Shown here: in pieces, positions 34,770 to 45,295 of the stretch | How the letters are laid out: every line of letters begins with the position of its first letter | How positions within the stretch are numbered: position 1 is the first letter of the stretch | From: CAWAWP01 sp963841205 | GTDB lineage: Bacteria; Chloroflexota; Ktedonobacteria; Ktedonobacterales; JADMIN01 | Assembly (NCBI GenBank): GCA_963841205.1 | Contig: CAWJCH010000010.1 | Coordinates: 1 to 64,000 of the forward strand | Direction: 5' to 3' | DNA length: 64,000 nucleotides | Program-made: the position numbers and the translations under genes | Notes under the pieces: model-generated | The model's database searches: none | The model's input: the letters and a program-made list of their open reading frames with translations, nothing else | What the model was told of the DNA's origin: nothing

Positions 34770-34969
34770 GCGGCGCCAAGCCCACCTCTTGATGAGCTTC
34801 ACCATGACCGCTTGCCGAACCCGCGCGAACATGGTCTAATCGTGCGAGTCACCGCGGGCGATGGACGACAGTCGCGACCATGCGCCAGTGACCGTCGCGC
34901 CCGCCGGCGCCGCCTCGTCGCCAATGGTACGAGTCCGCGCTTGAACGGGCAGAAAGGTGCATACTCCTC

Positions 34970-35392
34970 ATGGCGCACGTACTCGTCGTTGACGATAGCC
35001 CTACCATTCGGCTTTCCATCCGCACATGGCTCGAACAAGTGGGACATCAGGTCAGCGAGGCCGCCGACGGCCTCATCGCTATGCAGCAGCTCCGCGAGCT
35101 GAAGGGTCCGCTCGTCGTCTTGCTCGACTATCAGATGCCCGGCATGGACGGCTTCGAGGTGCTGCAAACGGCGATTGCCGAGCACCGCAGCCCGCCGGAC
35201 TACGGCTATGTGATCATCTCCAGCCTGCAAGCAGGCTTCCCGCCGGAGTTCGTCAACATGCTGCGGCAGCTCTCGATCCAGATCATGCCCAAGCCGTTCG
35301 ACTCGACCTCCGTCTTGGCGGTGGTCGAATTCGTCGCCGCGCGGCTAGAGGCTGGCGTGGCAGTCCCCGCGCGCACCGAGACCAGCGCCTGA
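34970..35392 (+). CDS. CheY-like response regulator receiver, stand-alone
   Basis: A 140-residue single receiver domain. The acidic pair is in VLVVDDSP, the phospho-acceptor Asp in VVLLDYQMPGMDG, the Ser in IISSLQ, and the Lys in IMPKPFD. There is no output domain, so it acts by protein contact, as CheY or as a phosphorelay node. No histidine kinase is adjacent. The next gene encodes a SorC-type regulator 90 bp downstream. Confidence 0.9.
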   Translation: MAHVLVVDDSPTIRLSIRTWLEQVGHQVSEAADGLIAMQQLRELKGPLVVLLDYQMPGMDGFEVLQTAIAEHRSPPDYGYVIISSLQAGFPPEFVNMLRQLSIQIMPKPFDSTSVLAVVEFVAARLEAGVAVPARTETSA

Positions 35393-35481
35393 CCGGCAGA
35401 TCGACGCGCCCGCACGCCCCGTCACTTGCGCCCGCGCGCTCCTTCGTGCAGAATGCTCGGATCAAGGAGGGCGGCAGCGTC

Positions 35482-36460
35482 ATGGCAGAGTCCGCGGACG
35501 AGCTGACCCAGGATATCGAGCTGATGACGCGCGTCGCCTCGCTCTACTACCTGGAGGACAGCACACAGGACGAGATCGCCGACGCGCTCGGCCTCTCGCG
35601 CCCGAAGGTGGGGCGCCTGCTCAAGCGCGCGCGCGAAGAGGGCATCGTCGAGATCACCGTCCACACGCATCCCTCGCTCAGCATGCGGCTTGAGGCCGAG
35701 CTGACGCGGCGCTTCGGCCTGCGCCAGGCGCTGCTGGTCAGCGATCAGCGCGACGCGGAGACGCAGCGCGCGCAGCTCGCGCGGATGGTCGCCGGCTTCC
35801 TCACGCGCAGCCTCCACGAGGGCGCGGTCGTCGCCGTGGGCATGGGGCGCAACACCGGCGCCGTGCCCGATCAGGTCGGCCCCATCCCGCCGCGCCGCTG
35901 CACCTTCATCAGCGCCATCGGTGGCTCCCCGCTGGTCGGCCAGCCGATCAACCCCAACGACATCTGCCGTCGCCTGGCGGACCGCTTCGGCGGGACCAGC
36001 GAGAGCCTCTACGCCCCGGCCTACGCCGCCAGCCGCGACGTGCGCGACTCCTTCCTGAGCCACGGCGACATCCGGCAGACGCTCGACCACGCCGCCCAGT
36101 GCCGATTTCGCCCTGGTGGGCGTCGGCGATGCGCGCGACGACAGCGCCGTGGTGCAGATGGGCTGCTTCTCCGTCGAGGAGATGGGCCACCTGCGCGACG
36201 CGCGCGCCGTCGGCGACATCCTCGGCTTCTTCTTCGACGTGGAGGGCAGGCCAGTGGCCGACGGGATGGAGAGCCGCGTCGTCGCGCTGAGCCCTGAGGC
36301 GCTGCGCCACATCCCTTGCGTCATCGCCACGGCGAGCGAGACGGGCAAGACCACCGCGCTGCTTGGCGCCCTGCGCACCGGCATCGTAGACGTGCTCGCC
36401 ACCAGCGTCGCCAACGCCCGCGCCGTCCTCGCGCTCGACGCCCAGGCCCGCTCGGCATAA
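35482..36460 (+). CDS. SorC/DeoR-type sugar-binding transcriptional regulator, one frameshift
   Basis: About 325 residues if a single frame change near 36099 (around CAGTGCCGAT) is corrected. The N-terminal helix-turn-helix is STQDEIADALGLSRPKVGRL. The C-terminal sugar-binding domain spans both halves, with a VAVGMGRN-type phosphate-binding loop, FALVGVGDA after the shift, and GIVDVLATSVANARAVL at the end. SorC proteins sense phosphorylated sugars. Its place at the head of the sugar cluster suggests it controls that cluster. AAGGAGG precedes the ATG. Confidence 0.85.
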
Positions 36461-36638
36461 GGCGTGATGCCCGCGGCATTGACACCCGCGCACATCATAC
36501 GTAGATGTTCACCTCTCTGGCTCCCCTCGTCCCGCAGGGCGAGGCGGTGTTCCCCACCCGTGGGGGCTTGGCAGGGGGTGAGAATCCCGCCTGTGGAGAC
36601 AGTACGCGAGACCAGAACGAAGAGAGGATGTGCACATC
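36461..36638. other. Short intergenic with G+C-rich repeat-like block
   Basis: Between the SorC gene and the pfkB-like gene lies a block with CCCCTCGTCCCGCAGGGCGA followed by GTGGGGGCTTGGCAGGGGGT. It is similar in style to blocks near 31978 and 55470. A regulator-binding site for SorC is likely here, but I could not define it. Confidence 0.3.
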
Positions 36639-37625
36639 ATGAGCAGCGAGCAACCCTACGTCCTCTGCGCCGGCATCCTCGTCGCGGACCTCTTCGTGCC
36701 GCCGCTCGCCAAGCTGCCGGAGGCCGGACAGCTCCTCGCCAGCGACGACTTCCTGATCGACTCCGGCGGCTGCGCGGCCAATACCTCGACGACGCTCGCG
36801 CGCCTCGGCGTGGCAGCGCGTGTCGCGGGCACGGTCGGCGACGACCTCTACGGCACCTTCATCACGCAGGACCTCGCGCGCAAGGGCGTCGAGACCTCCG
36901 GCATCGCGCGCTCAGGCAAGCACGGTACCTCCAAGACCGTCATCCTGCCTGTGATCGGCGAGGATCGCCGCTTCATCCACACCTTCGGCGCCAACGCCGA
37001 CTTCCACGCCGGCGACGTCGACCTCGCGGTGTTGGCCGGCGCGCGCATCTTCTACGTCGGCGGCTATCTGGTGCTGCCCGGCCTCGCCCAAGACGACCTC
37101 GCCGGACTCCTGAGCTACGCCCGCGAGCATGGCGTCCGCACCGTGCTGGATGTGGTCGTCCCGGCGGGCCGCGGCCTCGATGCGCGACTTGGAGCGCGTC
37201 CTGCCTTATGTGGACGTCTTCATGCCGAACGATGAGGAGGCCAGCCGGCTCACCGGCGAGACGAGCCGCGCCGCCAGGCGGAGGCGCTGTTGCGCGCCGG
37301 CTGCGGCACCGTCGTCATCACGATGGGCGGTCGCGGCACACTGGTGATGGACCGCCAGCAGGTGATCGAGGCCCCCGCCTTCGCCGTCGAGGTGGTCGAT
37401 TCGTCCGGCGCCGGCGACGCCTTCGACGGCGGCTTCATCGCCGGCATGCTAGAGGGTTGGAGCCTCGCCGATACGCTGCGCTTCGCCAGCGCCATCGGGG
37501 CCTCGTCCTGCACGGCCCTCGGCTGCACGCCGGGCATCTTCACGCGCGAGCAGGCGGCGGATTTCCTCCTGAGTCATCCCCTGCCGATGCAGGTCCATAG
37601 CCGCGAGGAGACGACTGGCATATAA
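36639..37625 (+). CDS. PfkB family carbohydrate kinase, two compensating frameshifts
   Basis: About 325 residues when two opposite single-base shifts (near 37180 and 37265) are corrected. The N-terminal GGCAANTSTTLARLG and GTVGDDLYG motifs are PfkB signature 1. The C-terminal DSSGAGDAFDGGFIAG carries the catalytic Asp and anion hole. The middle segment (LPYVDVFMPNDEEASRLTG) is in the shifted frame. PfkB kinases phosphorylate ketoses or ketose phosphates. Next to a class II aldolase, a tagatose/fructose-type phosphate substrate is plausible. Confidence 0.85.
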
Positions 37626-37866
37626 GCGAGTGCGTATCCTGCCCGAGGACGTGAACGATGTACAAGGCAATTTCCCCCGATGATCGTTCATGTCCGAGTC
37701 CGCCGTGGGGGGGACTGCGTGGCCGTAGGCCATCCAGGCGAAGTTTCAACCGCCAGCCGGCTTGACACGGACGGCGCGAGCCGCTACGATGCGCGTGATC
37801 ACTTGACCACGCTGTGAGCAAATGACCATTTCGCAAGCCAAAGCGTACTCAGCGGGGAGGCGTGAG

Positions 37867-38770
37867 ATGCCGCTGGTGGCGATGACGGAGCTATTCGCGC
37901 GGGCATGCGAGGGTGGTTATGCCGTCGGCTACTTCGAGGCTTGGGACACCTACTCGCTGGAGGCGGTGCTTGAGGCGGCGGAGGCCGAGGCGTCGCCCGT
38001 GATCCTCGGTTTCGGCTGCATGATGGCCGACATGGCCTGGCTCGACAATGGCGGCGTCGAGCTGTTCGGCGCGATTGGGCGGACGGTGGCACAGCGCGCC
38101 AAGGTGCCGGTGGCGCTGCTGCTGAACGAGACGCACACGCTCGATCAGGCGCTGCGCGGCATCGAGAGCGGCTTCAACGCCGTGATGCTCGACACCTCGG
38201 CCTGGGCCTGGGATGACGCGCTGGCGCAGGTGCGCGAGCTGACGCAGGCCGCCCACGCGCGCGGCATCGCCGTCGAGGCCGAGCTTGGCCGCCTCCCAGA
38301 CTTCGTGGAGGGCAGCATCGACAACTCCGGCGCCAGCCTCACCGACCTGGAGCAGGCCGCGCGCTTCGTCGCCGAGACCGGCGTGGATTGCCTCGCCGCC
38401 TCCATCGGCAACATCCACCTGCTCACCGCGCACTACGCCCCAGTCGATCTCGCCCACCTGGAGGCGATCCACACGCGCGTGCCGGTACCGCTGGTGATCC
38501 ACGGCGGGACGAGCTTCCCGCCCGACGCGGTGCCGCGCGCCATCGCCGCCGGGGTGGCGAAGTTCAACGTCGGGACGATCCTCAAGCGCGAGTTCTTCCT
38601 GGGGCTGCGCGCAGTCCGTCGAGGGGCAGCCGGCGCAGCCGAATGTCCACGCGATCATGGGCTCGCACAGCGCCACGGACCTGGCGACCGAGGGCAAGGC
38701 GCGGATGCGCGCCAAGGTGCAAGAGTTGATGCGCGTCTACGGCAGTAGCGGGCGCGCGACGAATAGCTAG
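37867..38770 (+). CDS. Divergent class II ketose-bisphosphate aldolase, one frameshift
   Basis: About 300 residues with one frame change near 38612. The ATG at 37867 follows GGGGAGG. It aligns with KbaY/GatY/FbaA-type class II aldolases: VEAELGRLP, IGNIHLL, VIHGGTSFP and KFNVGT are conserved. However, where active enzymes have the ALHLDHH segment (catalytic Asp and a zinc His) this protein reads ALLLNET, and the DGSHF segment reads DTSAW. Two of three zinc His are kept. It may use altered metal or chemistry, or have lost aldolase activity. Confidence 0.8.
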
Positions 38771-38817
38771 TGAGCGTCACGTTAGCCGAGCGACAGAGCA
38801 GTTGAAAGGCCGAGACG

Positions 38818-39790
38818 ATGAGTGATCTGGGCGGGTTGGAGACGGAGCACGCGCTGGCGCTCTACCGCCGCATGCTGCTGATCCGCAACTTCGAGGACCG
38901 CGTCTATTACCTCTTCTTGCAGGGCGAGATCCCCGGCACGCTGCACCAGTACCAGGGGCAAGAGGCCGTGGCGGTCGGCGTCTGCGACCACCTCAGCCAC
39001 ACGGACTGGATCACCTCGACGCACCGGCCCCACGGCCACGCGCTGGCGAAGGGCGTCTCAACGCGCTCGGCGATGGCCGAGCTGTACGGCAAGGCCACCG
39101 GCTGCTGCGGCGGCAAGGGCGGCTCGATGCACCTGGGCGACCCCTCGGTGGGGATGCTGCCGGCCATCGCCATCGTCGGCGGCGGCGCCTCGGTCGTCTC
39201 CGGCCTGGGGTTGGCGTTCAAGCTGCAAAAGACCCGGCAGGCAGCGGTCTGCTTCTTCGGCGAGGGCGCGACGAACGAGGGCGCCTTCCACGAGAGCCTG
39301 AACTTCGCGGCGGTGAAGCATCTGCCGATCCTCTACGTCTGCGAGAACAATCTCTACGGCGCCTCGACCCCCTACACCCAGACCTCGCTCATCCCGGATG
39401 TCGCCGAGCGCGCGGCGGCCTACGGCGTCTCCGCGCAGATCGTGGACGGCATGGATGTGCTGGCCGTCCACGCGGCGGCGGGCGCGGCGCTCGACCAGAT
39501 TCGCGAGGGCAACGGGCCGATCCTGCTGGAGTGCAAGACCTACCGCTTCACCGGCCACAGCCGCAGCGACGCACGGGGCTATCGCACGCGCGAGGAAGAA
39601 GAAGAGTGGAAGGCGCGCGACCCCATCACGCGGCTGGGCGAGGCGCTGGTCGCCGCCGGACGGCGGACGAGGCAGCAGCTGCAAGCAGGTTGCCGCCGAT
39701 GTCGAGGCCGAGCTGGAGGACGCGGTAGAGTTCTCGCGGAACTCACCGGACGTGACGCCGGAGCAGGCGCTGGAGGGTGTCTATGCCTGA
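38818..39790 (+). CDS. 2-oxoacid/acetoin dehydrogenase E1 component, alpha subunit, frameshift near the C-terminus
   Basis: A TPP-dependent E1-alpha (~320 residues) of the PDH/acetoin dehydrogenase family. The TPP/Mg motif is GEGATNEGAFHESLNFAA ... CENNLYG. STHRPHGHALAKG and the phosphorylation-loop-like TGHSRSDARGYR are also present. A frame change lies near 39665-39690; the last ~35 residues (VAADVEAELEDAVEFS) are in another frame. It starts 47 bp after the aldolase gene and its end overlaps the E1-beta start (ATGCCTGA). It would decarboxylate a 2-oxoacid or cleave acetoin. Confidence 0.88.
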
Positions 39791-40858
39791 GCGACGACCG
39801 GGGCAGACGAAGCCGGCGGCGCGACGGCTGAGGCGCCGACCGGCGAGCGGCGGCTGACCATCGCCGAGGCGCTGCGCGAGGCCATCGCCGAGGAGATGCG
39901 TCGCGACGAGAAGGTCTTCCTGATCGGCGAGGATGTCGGCGTCGAGGGCGGCTTCGGCGGGGCCTTCGGCGTCTACCTCGGCCTGACGGAGCAGTTCGGC
40001 CACGAGCGCATCATCGACACGCCGATCAGCGAGAAGGTGATCGCCGGCGCGGCGACCGGCGCGGCGCTGATGGGCATGCGCCCCATCGCCGACATGCAGT
40101 ACTCGGACTTCCTCTTCGAGTGCATGGACGAGCTGGTGAACCAGGCCGCCAAGATGCGCTATATGTCCGGCGGCAAGCTCAGCGTGCCGATGGTGATGCG
40201 CGCGCCGGTCGGCACCACCAATCGCGGCGCGCAGCACGGCCAGTGCCCGGAGAGCTACTTCACGCACGTCCCCGGCCTCAAGGTCGTCTGCGTCTCGGAC
40301 GCCTACAGCGCCAAGGGCATCCTCAAGAGCGCCGTGCGCGACGAGAACCCGGTGCTGATCTTCGAGCACAAGCTGCTCTACGGCAGCAAGGGGCGCCAGC
40401 AGGCCGGCGGCATGGACCTGACGGCGGTGGTCCCGCAAGAGGAGTATCTGCTGCCGCTGGATAAGGCCATCGTCAAGCGCGAGGGCGACCGCGTGACCAT
40501 CGTCGCCACGCACCTGAGCCTCTACCGCAGCCTCGCCGCCGCGGAGGAGCTGGCCGCCGAGGGTATCGAGTGCGAGGTGATCGATCCGGTTTCGCTCTTC
40601 CCGCTGGATACCGAGACGCTCTGGGCCTCGGTGCGCAAGACAGGCCGTCTCGTCATCGCCCACGAGGACACGCTGAGCGGCGGGTGGGGCGCCGAGATCG
40701 CCGCGCGGGCCGCCGACGAGTGCCTCTTCTCGCTGGAGGCGCCGATCAAGCGCGTGGCGACCTACGACGTGCCGCTGCCCTTCGCGCCGATCATGGAGCA
40801 GTCCATCGTGCCGACGACCGAGCGCATCAAGTCGGTCGTGCGGTCGATCTGCGAGTAG
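39783..40858 (+). CDS. 2-oxoacid/acetoin dehydrogenase E1 component, beta subunit, frameshift after the start
   Basis: About 355 residues. The most likely start is ATG 39783, overlapping the E1-alpha stop; one missing base a few codons later would connect it to the long open frame, whose conserved start LTIAEALREAIAEEM lies before the first in-frame ATG at 39896. Typical motifs: VFLIGEDVG, DTPISEKVIAGAATGAAL, AQHGQCPE, VVCVSDAYSAKG, EHKLLYG. With E1-alpha it forms an alpha2beta2 TPP enzyme. Confidence 0.87.
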
Positions 40859-40870
40859 CGGGAGAGGATC

Positions 40871-42096
40871 ATGGCGCACGAAATGCGCATGCCGGCGCTG
40901 GGCCAGACGACGGACGAGCTTCGCATCGTCTCATGGCTCAAGCGTGAGGGCGAGAGCGTGAAGATGGGCGAGCCGCTGCTCGAAGTGGAGACGGATAAGG
41001 CGGTGCTCACCGTCGAATCCGCCTACAGCGGGACGGTGCTGAAGATCCTCTATCCTGCGGACGAGACGCTCGAAGTGGGCACCGTCATCGCCTACGTCGG
41101 CCAGCCCGGCGAGTCTGTCGGCGCGTCGAACGGTGGTGCTGCGCCCCATGCCACTACAGCCGCCAGCAACGACGCAAATGGCGCACATGCCCCTATGCAG
41201 GAGGCCGCGCCAGCACCCGTCGTGGCGCCGAGTGGTGGCCCCATGCTGGCCTCGCCGGTGGCGCGGCAGATGGCGCGTGAGCACGGCATCGACCTCGCCG
41301 GAGTGCGCGGCAGCGGTCCCGGTGGCCGTATCGAGCGCAAAGATGTGGAGGTGTTGATCGGCGCTGCTGCTCCAGCCGCTCCAGCTGCCGCTCCGGCAAC
41401 GGCGACGGCCGCGCAGGCCGGGGATGCCGAACGTGACGTGCCGCGCCATCGCCAGGTCATCGCCCAGCGCCTCACGCGCTCGGTGCAGACGATCCCGCAG
41501 ATCGCCTTGATGGCCTCGGTGGATATGACGCAGGCGAAGGCAACGCTCGACGCCCAGCGCGCGGCGGGCCTCAGCGGCCTGACCTACACGCACCTGATCC
41601 TGCGCGCGGTGGCGCGGGCGCTGCGGGCGCATCCCAACGTCAACACGCTCTGGCGCGCGGAGGGTCCGAAGCTGTGGTCGCTGGCTCAGGCGAACGTCGG
41701 GCTGGCCGTCGCCGATGAGGATACGCTGCTGGTGGCGACCATCGCCGAGCCGGACCAGCAGGAGCTTGCCCGAACTCGTCCAGGCCGTGACGGGCGCGAC
41801 GCAGCGCGGGCGCAGCAGCGCGCTCTCGCAGGCGGATATCGCCCCGGCGGCGATCACGGTGAGCAACCTCGGCATGCGTCGCGTGGACGCCTTCGTGGCG
41901 ATCGTCGATCCCGATCAGACGGCGATCCTGGCGGTCGGGCGCGTGGCCGACGCGGCGGTGGTCATCAACGGCGGCGTCCACGTCGTCCCCCAGGTGACGC
42001 TGACGCTGACCGCCGATCATCGCGTGGCCGATGGCGCCGCCGCCGCGGCAGTTCCTGGAGACGATTTGCGAGGACCTGGAGCGCGGCGTAGCATAA
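40871..42096 (+). CDS. Dihydrolipoamide acyltransferase E2, two frameshifts
   Basis: About 405 residues. The lipoyl domain has the modified Lys in EVETDKAVLTVE. A Pro/Ala linker follows, then a peripheral-subunit-binding domain (ASPVARQMAREHGIDLAGV), a second linker, and the catalytic acyltransferase domain ending with ADHRVADGA (His-x3-Asp-Gly active site) and QFLETICEDLERG. Frame changes fall near 41762 and 42045. It transfers the acyl group from E1 to CoA. No E3 (dihydrolipoamide dehydrogenase) gene is in the window, so a shared E3 must be used. Confidence 0.87.
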
Positions 42097-42140
42097 TCGC
42101 CGGGGACGCGAGACGTCGAGACGAGCGAGGACGAACGACG

Positions 42141-43236
42141 ATGTTCAGAGATCGCCTGCGCAACGAGGGGCCACGCCTCGTCGACGAGGTCACGTTGCGC
42201 GGCTTCGAGGCGCTGACCCTCGAAAATCGCTGGCTCCGCGTCACGCTGCTACCCGAAAAAGGCAGCGACGTGGTCGAGTTTCTCTATAAGCCGCTCGACG
42301 TGGACGTGCTCTGGCGCGCGCCCTCCGGCTTCTGGACGCAGGAGAAGCTCTACCCCGCCGACCTGACCACGCGCGGCTCGTTCATCGACTACTATCCCGG
42401 CGGCTGGCAAGAGGTGCTGCCGAACGGCGGTCCGCCCTCCGAGCACGCTGGCGCGCGCTTCGACGAGCACGGCGAGACGCCGCTGCTGCCCTGGCGCTGG
42501 CAGCTTCTCGAAGACGGCCCGGAGCGCGTGGCCGTTCGCCTGACGACGCGCTGCCTGCGCGTGCCGCTCGCCGTCGAGAAGACGATCAGCATCGGTGACG
42601 GGTCCCGCGCTCTTTCTCGATGAGGCGGTGCGCAACGTCGGGGCGGAGCCGGTCGATCTGATGTGGGGCCACCACCCCGCGTTGGGCGAGCCCTTCGTGG
42701 ATGCCACCTGCGTCATCGACGTGCCGGCGCGCGAGTGCCGCGCGCACGATGTCGAGCGCTTCGCCAGCCAGCGGCTCGCCCCCGGCCAGCCCTTCACCTG
42801 GCCACACGCCGTAGGCCGCGACGGGCGTGAGTACGACTTCAGCCGCGTCCAGCCGCGCGGCGCGGGCGTCGCCGATCTGCTCTACCTGACCGATCTCGAC
42901 GACGGCTGGTTCGCCGTCACGAACCAGGGCAAGGCGCTGAGCTTCGGCATGGCGTGGACGCGCGAGACCTTCCCGCATCTCTGGTACTGGCACGACGCCA
43001 ACGGCACGCCGGGCTATCCCTGGTACGGCGGCGCATATCTGCTCGCGCTGGAGCCGTGGAGCAGCCACCCCGGCCTGGGGCTGGCCGAGGCCGTCGCCCA
43101 CGGCACGCACCTGACGCTGCAACCCGGCGAGCGGCGCGAGGTGGGTCTCACCGCCGCGTTCGGCGCGGGATTCCAGCGCGTACAGCATGTTTCGCTCGAC
43201 GGCACGATGCTCGGACGAGAGGAGGATCAGCATTGA
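42141..43236 (+). CDS. DUF4432/aldose-1-epimerase-like protein, one frameshift
   Basis: About 365 residues with one frame change near 42598. The beta-sandwich galactose-mutarotase fold is suggested by ENRWLRVTLLPEKGSDVVEF, IDYYPGGWQEVLPNGG, NVGAEPVDLMWGHHPALGEP and FPHLWYWHD. DUF4432 proteins are mutarotase-like and often sit in sugar operons. Here it would interconvert sugar anomers before isomerisation. Its TGA stop is within the right end of the antisense TnpB element inserted directly after it, so the native C-terminus may differ. Confidence 0.8.
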
Positions 43237-44578
43237 CTACTCCCCACGGCCAAGGCTGGGGGATTCCTGCTTCAGCGGGACCCGCCGACGACGGGCGAAC
43301 CCGTCCCCGGTCTTACGGCCTCTCCACAGGCAGAGACCGCGTGCCCCGCGGCCCTAAGTCCTTCGGACTTGATGTTCCTCGCCGCGTTCAGGTCGCGGTC
43401 GTGGATGGCGCCATAGGCGGGACAGGCCCACGCGCGGACCTCCAGCGGCAAGGAGTCCAGCACATGCCTGCACGCGGAGCAGCGCTTGCTACTGGGGAAC
43501 CACTGGTCGATGGCGATCAGTGTCCGCCCGTACCACGCCGCTTTGTAGGTGAGTTGACGCACGAACTCACCCCACCCCACGTCGTGAATCGCCTTCGCCA
43601 GCCGAGGGCGCGTGGTGGGTTGCGTGCCAAGTTGCGTGCCAGGATGTTTGACCATCGCCTTGACGTGCAGACTCTCGACGCAAATCGTTTGGTTCTCACG
43701 AATGATGCGAGTCGAGAGTTGGTGCAGGAAGTCGCGGCGACGGTCACTGATCTGGGCATGGATGCAAGTCACCTTAGCGCGCGTTTTGGCACGGTTTTTC
43801 GAGCCGCGCTGCTTCTTGGCGAGTTGGCGCAGCGCCTTTGCCAACCGCCGCTCCTCGCGGGAGAAGAATCGAGGGTTGCCCACCTTCTCACCCGTGTCGA
43901 AGACGACAGAATCGTGCAGCCCCAAGTCGATCCCGACCTGCGCCGCAACGGGTGGCAGCGACGCAATCTCCTCCTCGATCAGGAGGCTGACGAAGTAGCG
44001 GCCAGCGGTATCGAAGGAGACGGTGACGGTGCTGGGTTCAGCGCCATCGGGCAGCGGTCGCGACCAGCGAATCGCCAGTGGCGTCTCCATTTTGGCGAGG
44101 GTCAGCGTCTTCGCTTTCGCATTCCAGCGAAAGGCCGAGGTCGTATATTCCGCCGAGTGCCGACGATGCTTCTGGTGGAAGGTGGGATATTTGGCGCGTC
44201 GCTCGAAGAAGTTGCGGAAGGCGCGGTCGAGGTGGCGCAGCGCCTGCTGGGTTGGCACACTGGAGACCTCGTTGAGCCAGGCAGTCTCAGGTTCGCGTTT
44301 CAACGTAGTCAGGGCCGCCGAGGTGTCAGCATAGTTGAGGCGTTCACCGCGTTCGGTATATGCGTCGCTACGGAGGCGGAGCGCCCGTTGTAGACAAAGC
44401 GCGCGCAGCCGAAGGTCCGCGCCAGCACGCTGGCCTGCTCAGCGGTAGGATAGAAGCGGTACTGGTAGGCGCGTTTCTGTAGCATGGCGACATGCTAGCA
44501 TAGGGTCGGTACAACGGCAACGAGAAAGGAGACGGTGCGTCCTCCCCATGCCGAAAGGCCGGGGTCTCCGCACTGGAG
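43233..44578 (-). mobile_element. IS200/IS605-type element with decayed tnpB (element 3), antisense in the sugar cluster
   Basis: The right end (low coordinates) is a hairpin with ACTCCCCACGGC and the GGCTGGGGGA side, bounded by TTGA at 43233 (TCAA on the element strand, the type of right-end cleavage site I recall for IS608). The left end is a hairpin CTCCCCATGCCG/GGCCGGGG near 44545-44567. It lies between the DUF4432 and D-lyxose isomerase genes and opposes their transcription. Confidence 0.65.
43272..44485 (-). pseudogene. tnpB: TnpB of element 3, frameshifted and zinc-finger mutant
   Basis: About 404 codons. It starts MLQKRAYQYRFYPTAEQ; a single missing base near 44393 (TACAAC-GGGC, expected TACAACTGGGC) breaks the frame, after which the rest is open. 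RuvC residues remain: GIDLGLHDSVV, ICVESLH and HDRDLNAARN. The C4 zinc finger reads CSACR ... CPAYG, so the last Cys is Tyr (TAT). This TnpB belongs to a different subfamily from those at 3631 and 47556. With two independent lesions it is probably inactive. Confidence 0.82.
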
Positions 44579-44584
44579 ACAGCA

Positions 44585-45295
44585 ATGAAGCGTTCCGAGA
44601 TCAACGCGATCCTGCGCGACGCGGACGGCTTCCTGGAGCAGCACCAGTTTGCGCTGCCGCCGTTCGCCTATTGGACGCCGGAGCAGTGGGCCGCCAAGGG
44701 GCCGGAGGTCCGCGAGATCGTGGATCGTCGCCTGGGATGGGACATCACCGACTTCGGCTCCGGCGACTATACGCGCACGGGCCTCTTCGTTTTCACCGTG
44801 CGCAACGGCGCGCCGGAGTCGATGACCACCGGTCAGGGCAAGACCTACGCCGAGAAGATCATGGTCGTCGGCGTCGATCAGCTGACGCCGCTGCACTTCC
44901 ACTGGCTCAAGATGGAAGACATCATCAATCGTGGCGGCGGCAACCTCGTGGTGAAGCTCTACAATTCCACCCAGGACGAGGGCCTGGCCGAGACGGACGT
45001 GAAGGTGAGCATCGACGGCGTGCGGCGCACCGTGCCCGCCGGTGGAACGGTGACGCTCGGCGTCGGCGAGAGCATCACGCTGGAGCCATACTGCTACCAC
45101 GCCTTCTGGGCAGCGGAAGGCACCGTGCTGGCCGGCGAGGTCTCGCGCGTCAACGACGACAACACCGATAACCGCTTCTACGATGCCGCTGGGCGCTTCC
45201 CCGAGATCGAGGAAGACGAGCCGCCCCTTCACCTGCTCGTCAACGACTACGACCGCTACTACGCCCCGGCGAGCGCGGCGACAGAGGGGCGGTAG
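44585..45295 (+). CDS. D-lyxose isomerase (cupin type)
   Basis: A 236-residue cupin of the D-lyxose ketol-isomerase family, converting D-lyxose to D-xylulose and, in several characterised members, D-mannose to D-fructose. Family segments are LPPFAYWTPEQW, GWDITDFGSGDY, YAEKIMVV, the metal-binding HFHWLKMEDIINRGGG, and TLEPYCYHAFW. The ATG has GGAGA upstream, directly next to the left end of TnpB element 3. The operon context gives it a ketose-forming role ahead of the kinase and aldolases. Confidence 0.88.
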   Translation: MKRSEINAILRDADGFLEQHQFALPPFAYWTPEQWAAKGPEVREIVDRRLGWDITDFGSGDYTRTGLFVFTVRNGAPESMTTGQGKTYAEKIMVVGVDQLTPLHFHWLKMEDIINRGGGNLVVKLYNSTQDEGLAETDVKVSIDGVRRTVPAGGTVTLGVGESITLEPYCYHAFWAAEGTVLAGEVSRVNDDNTDNRFYDAAGRFPEIEEDEPPLHLLVNDYDRYYAPASAATEGR

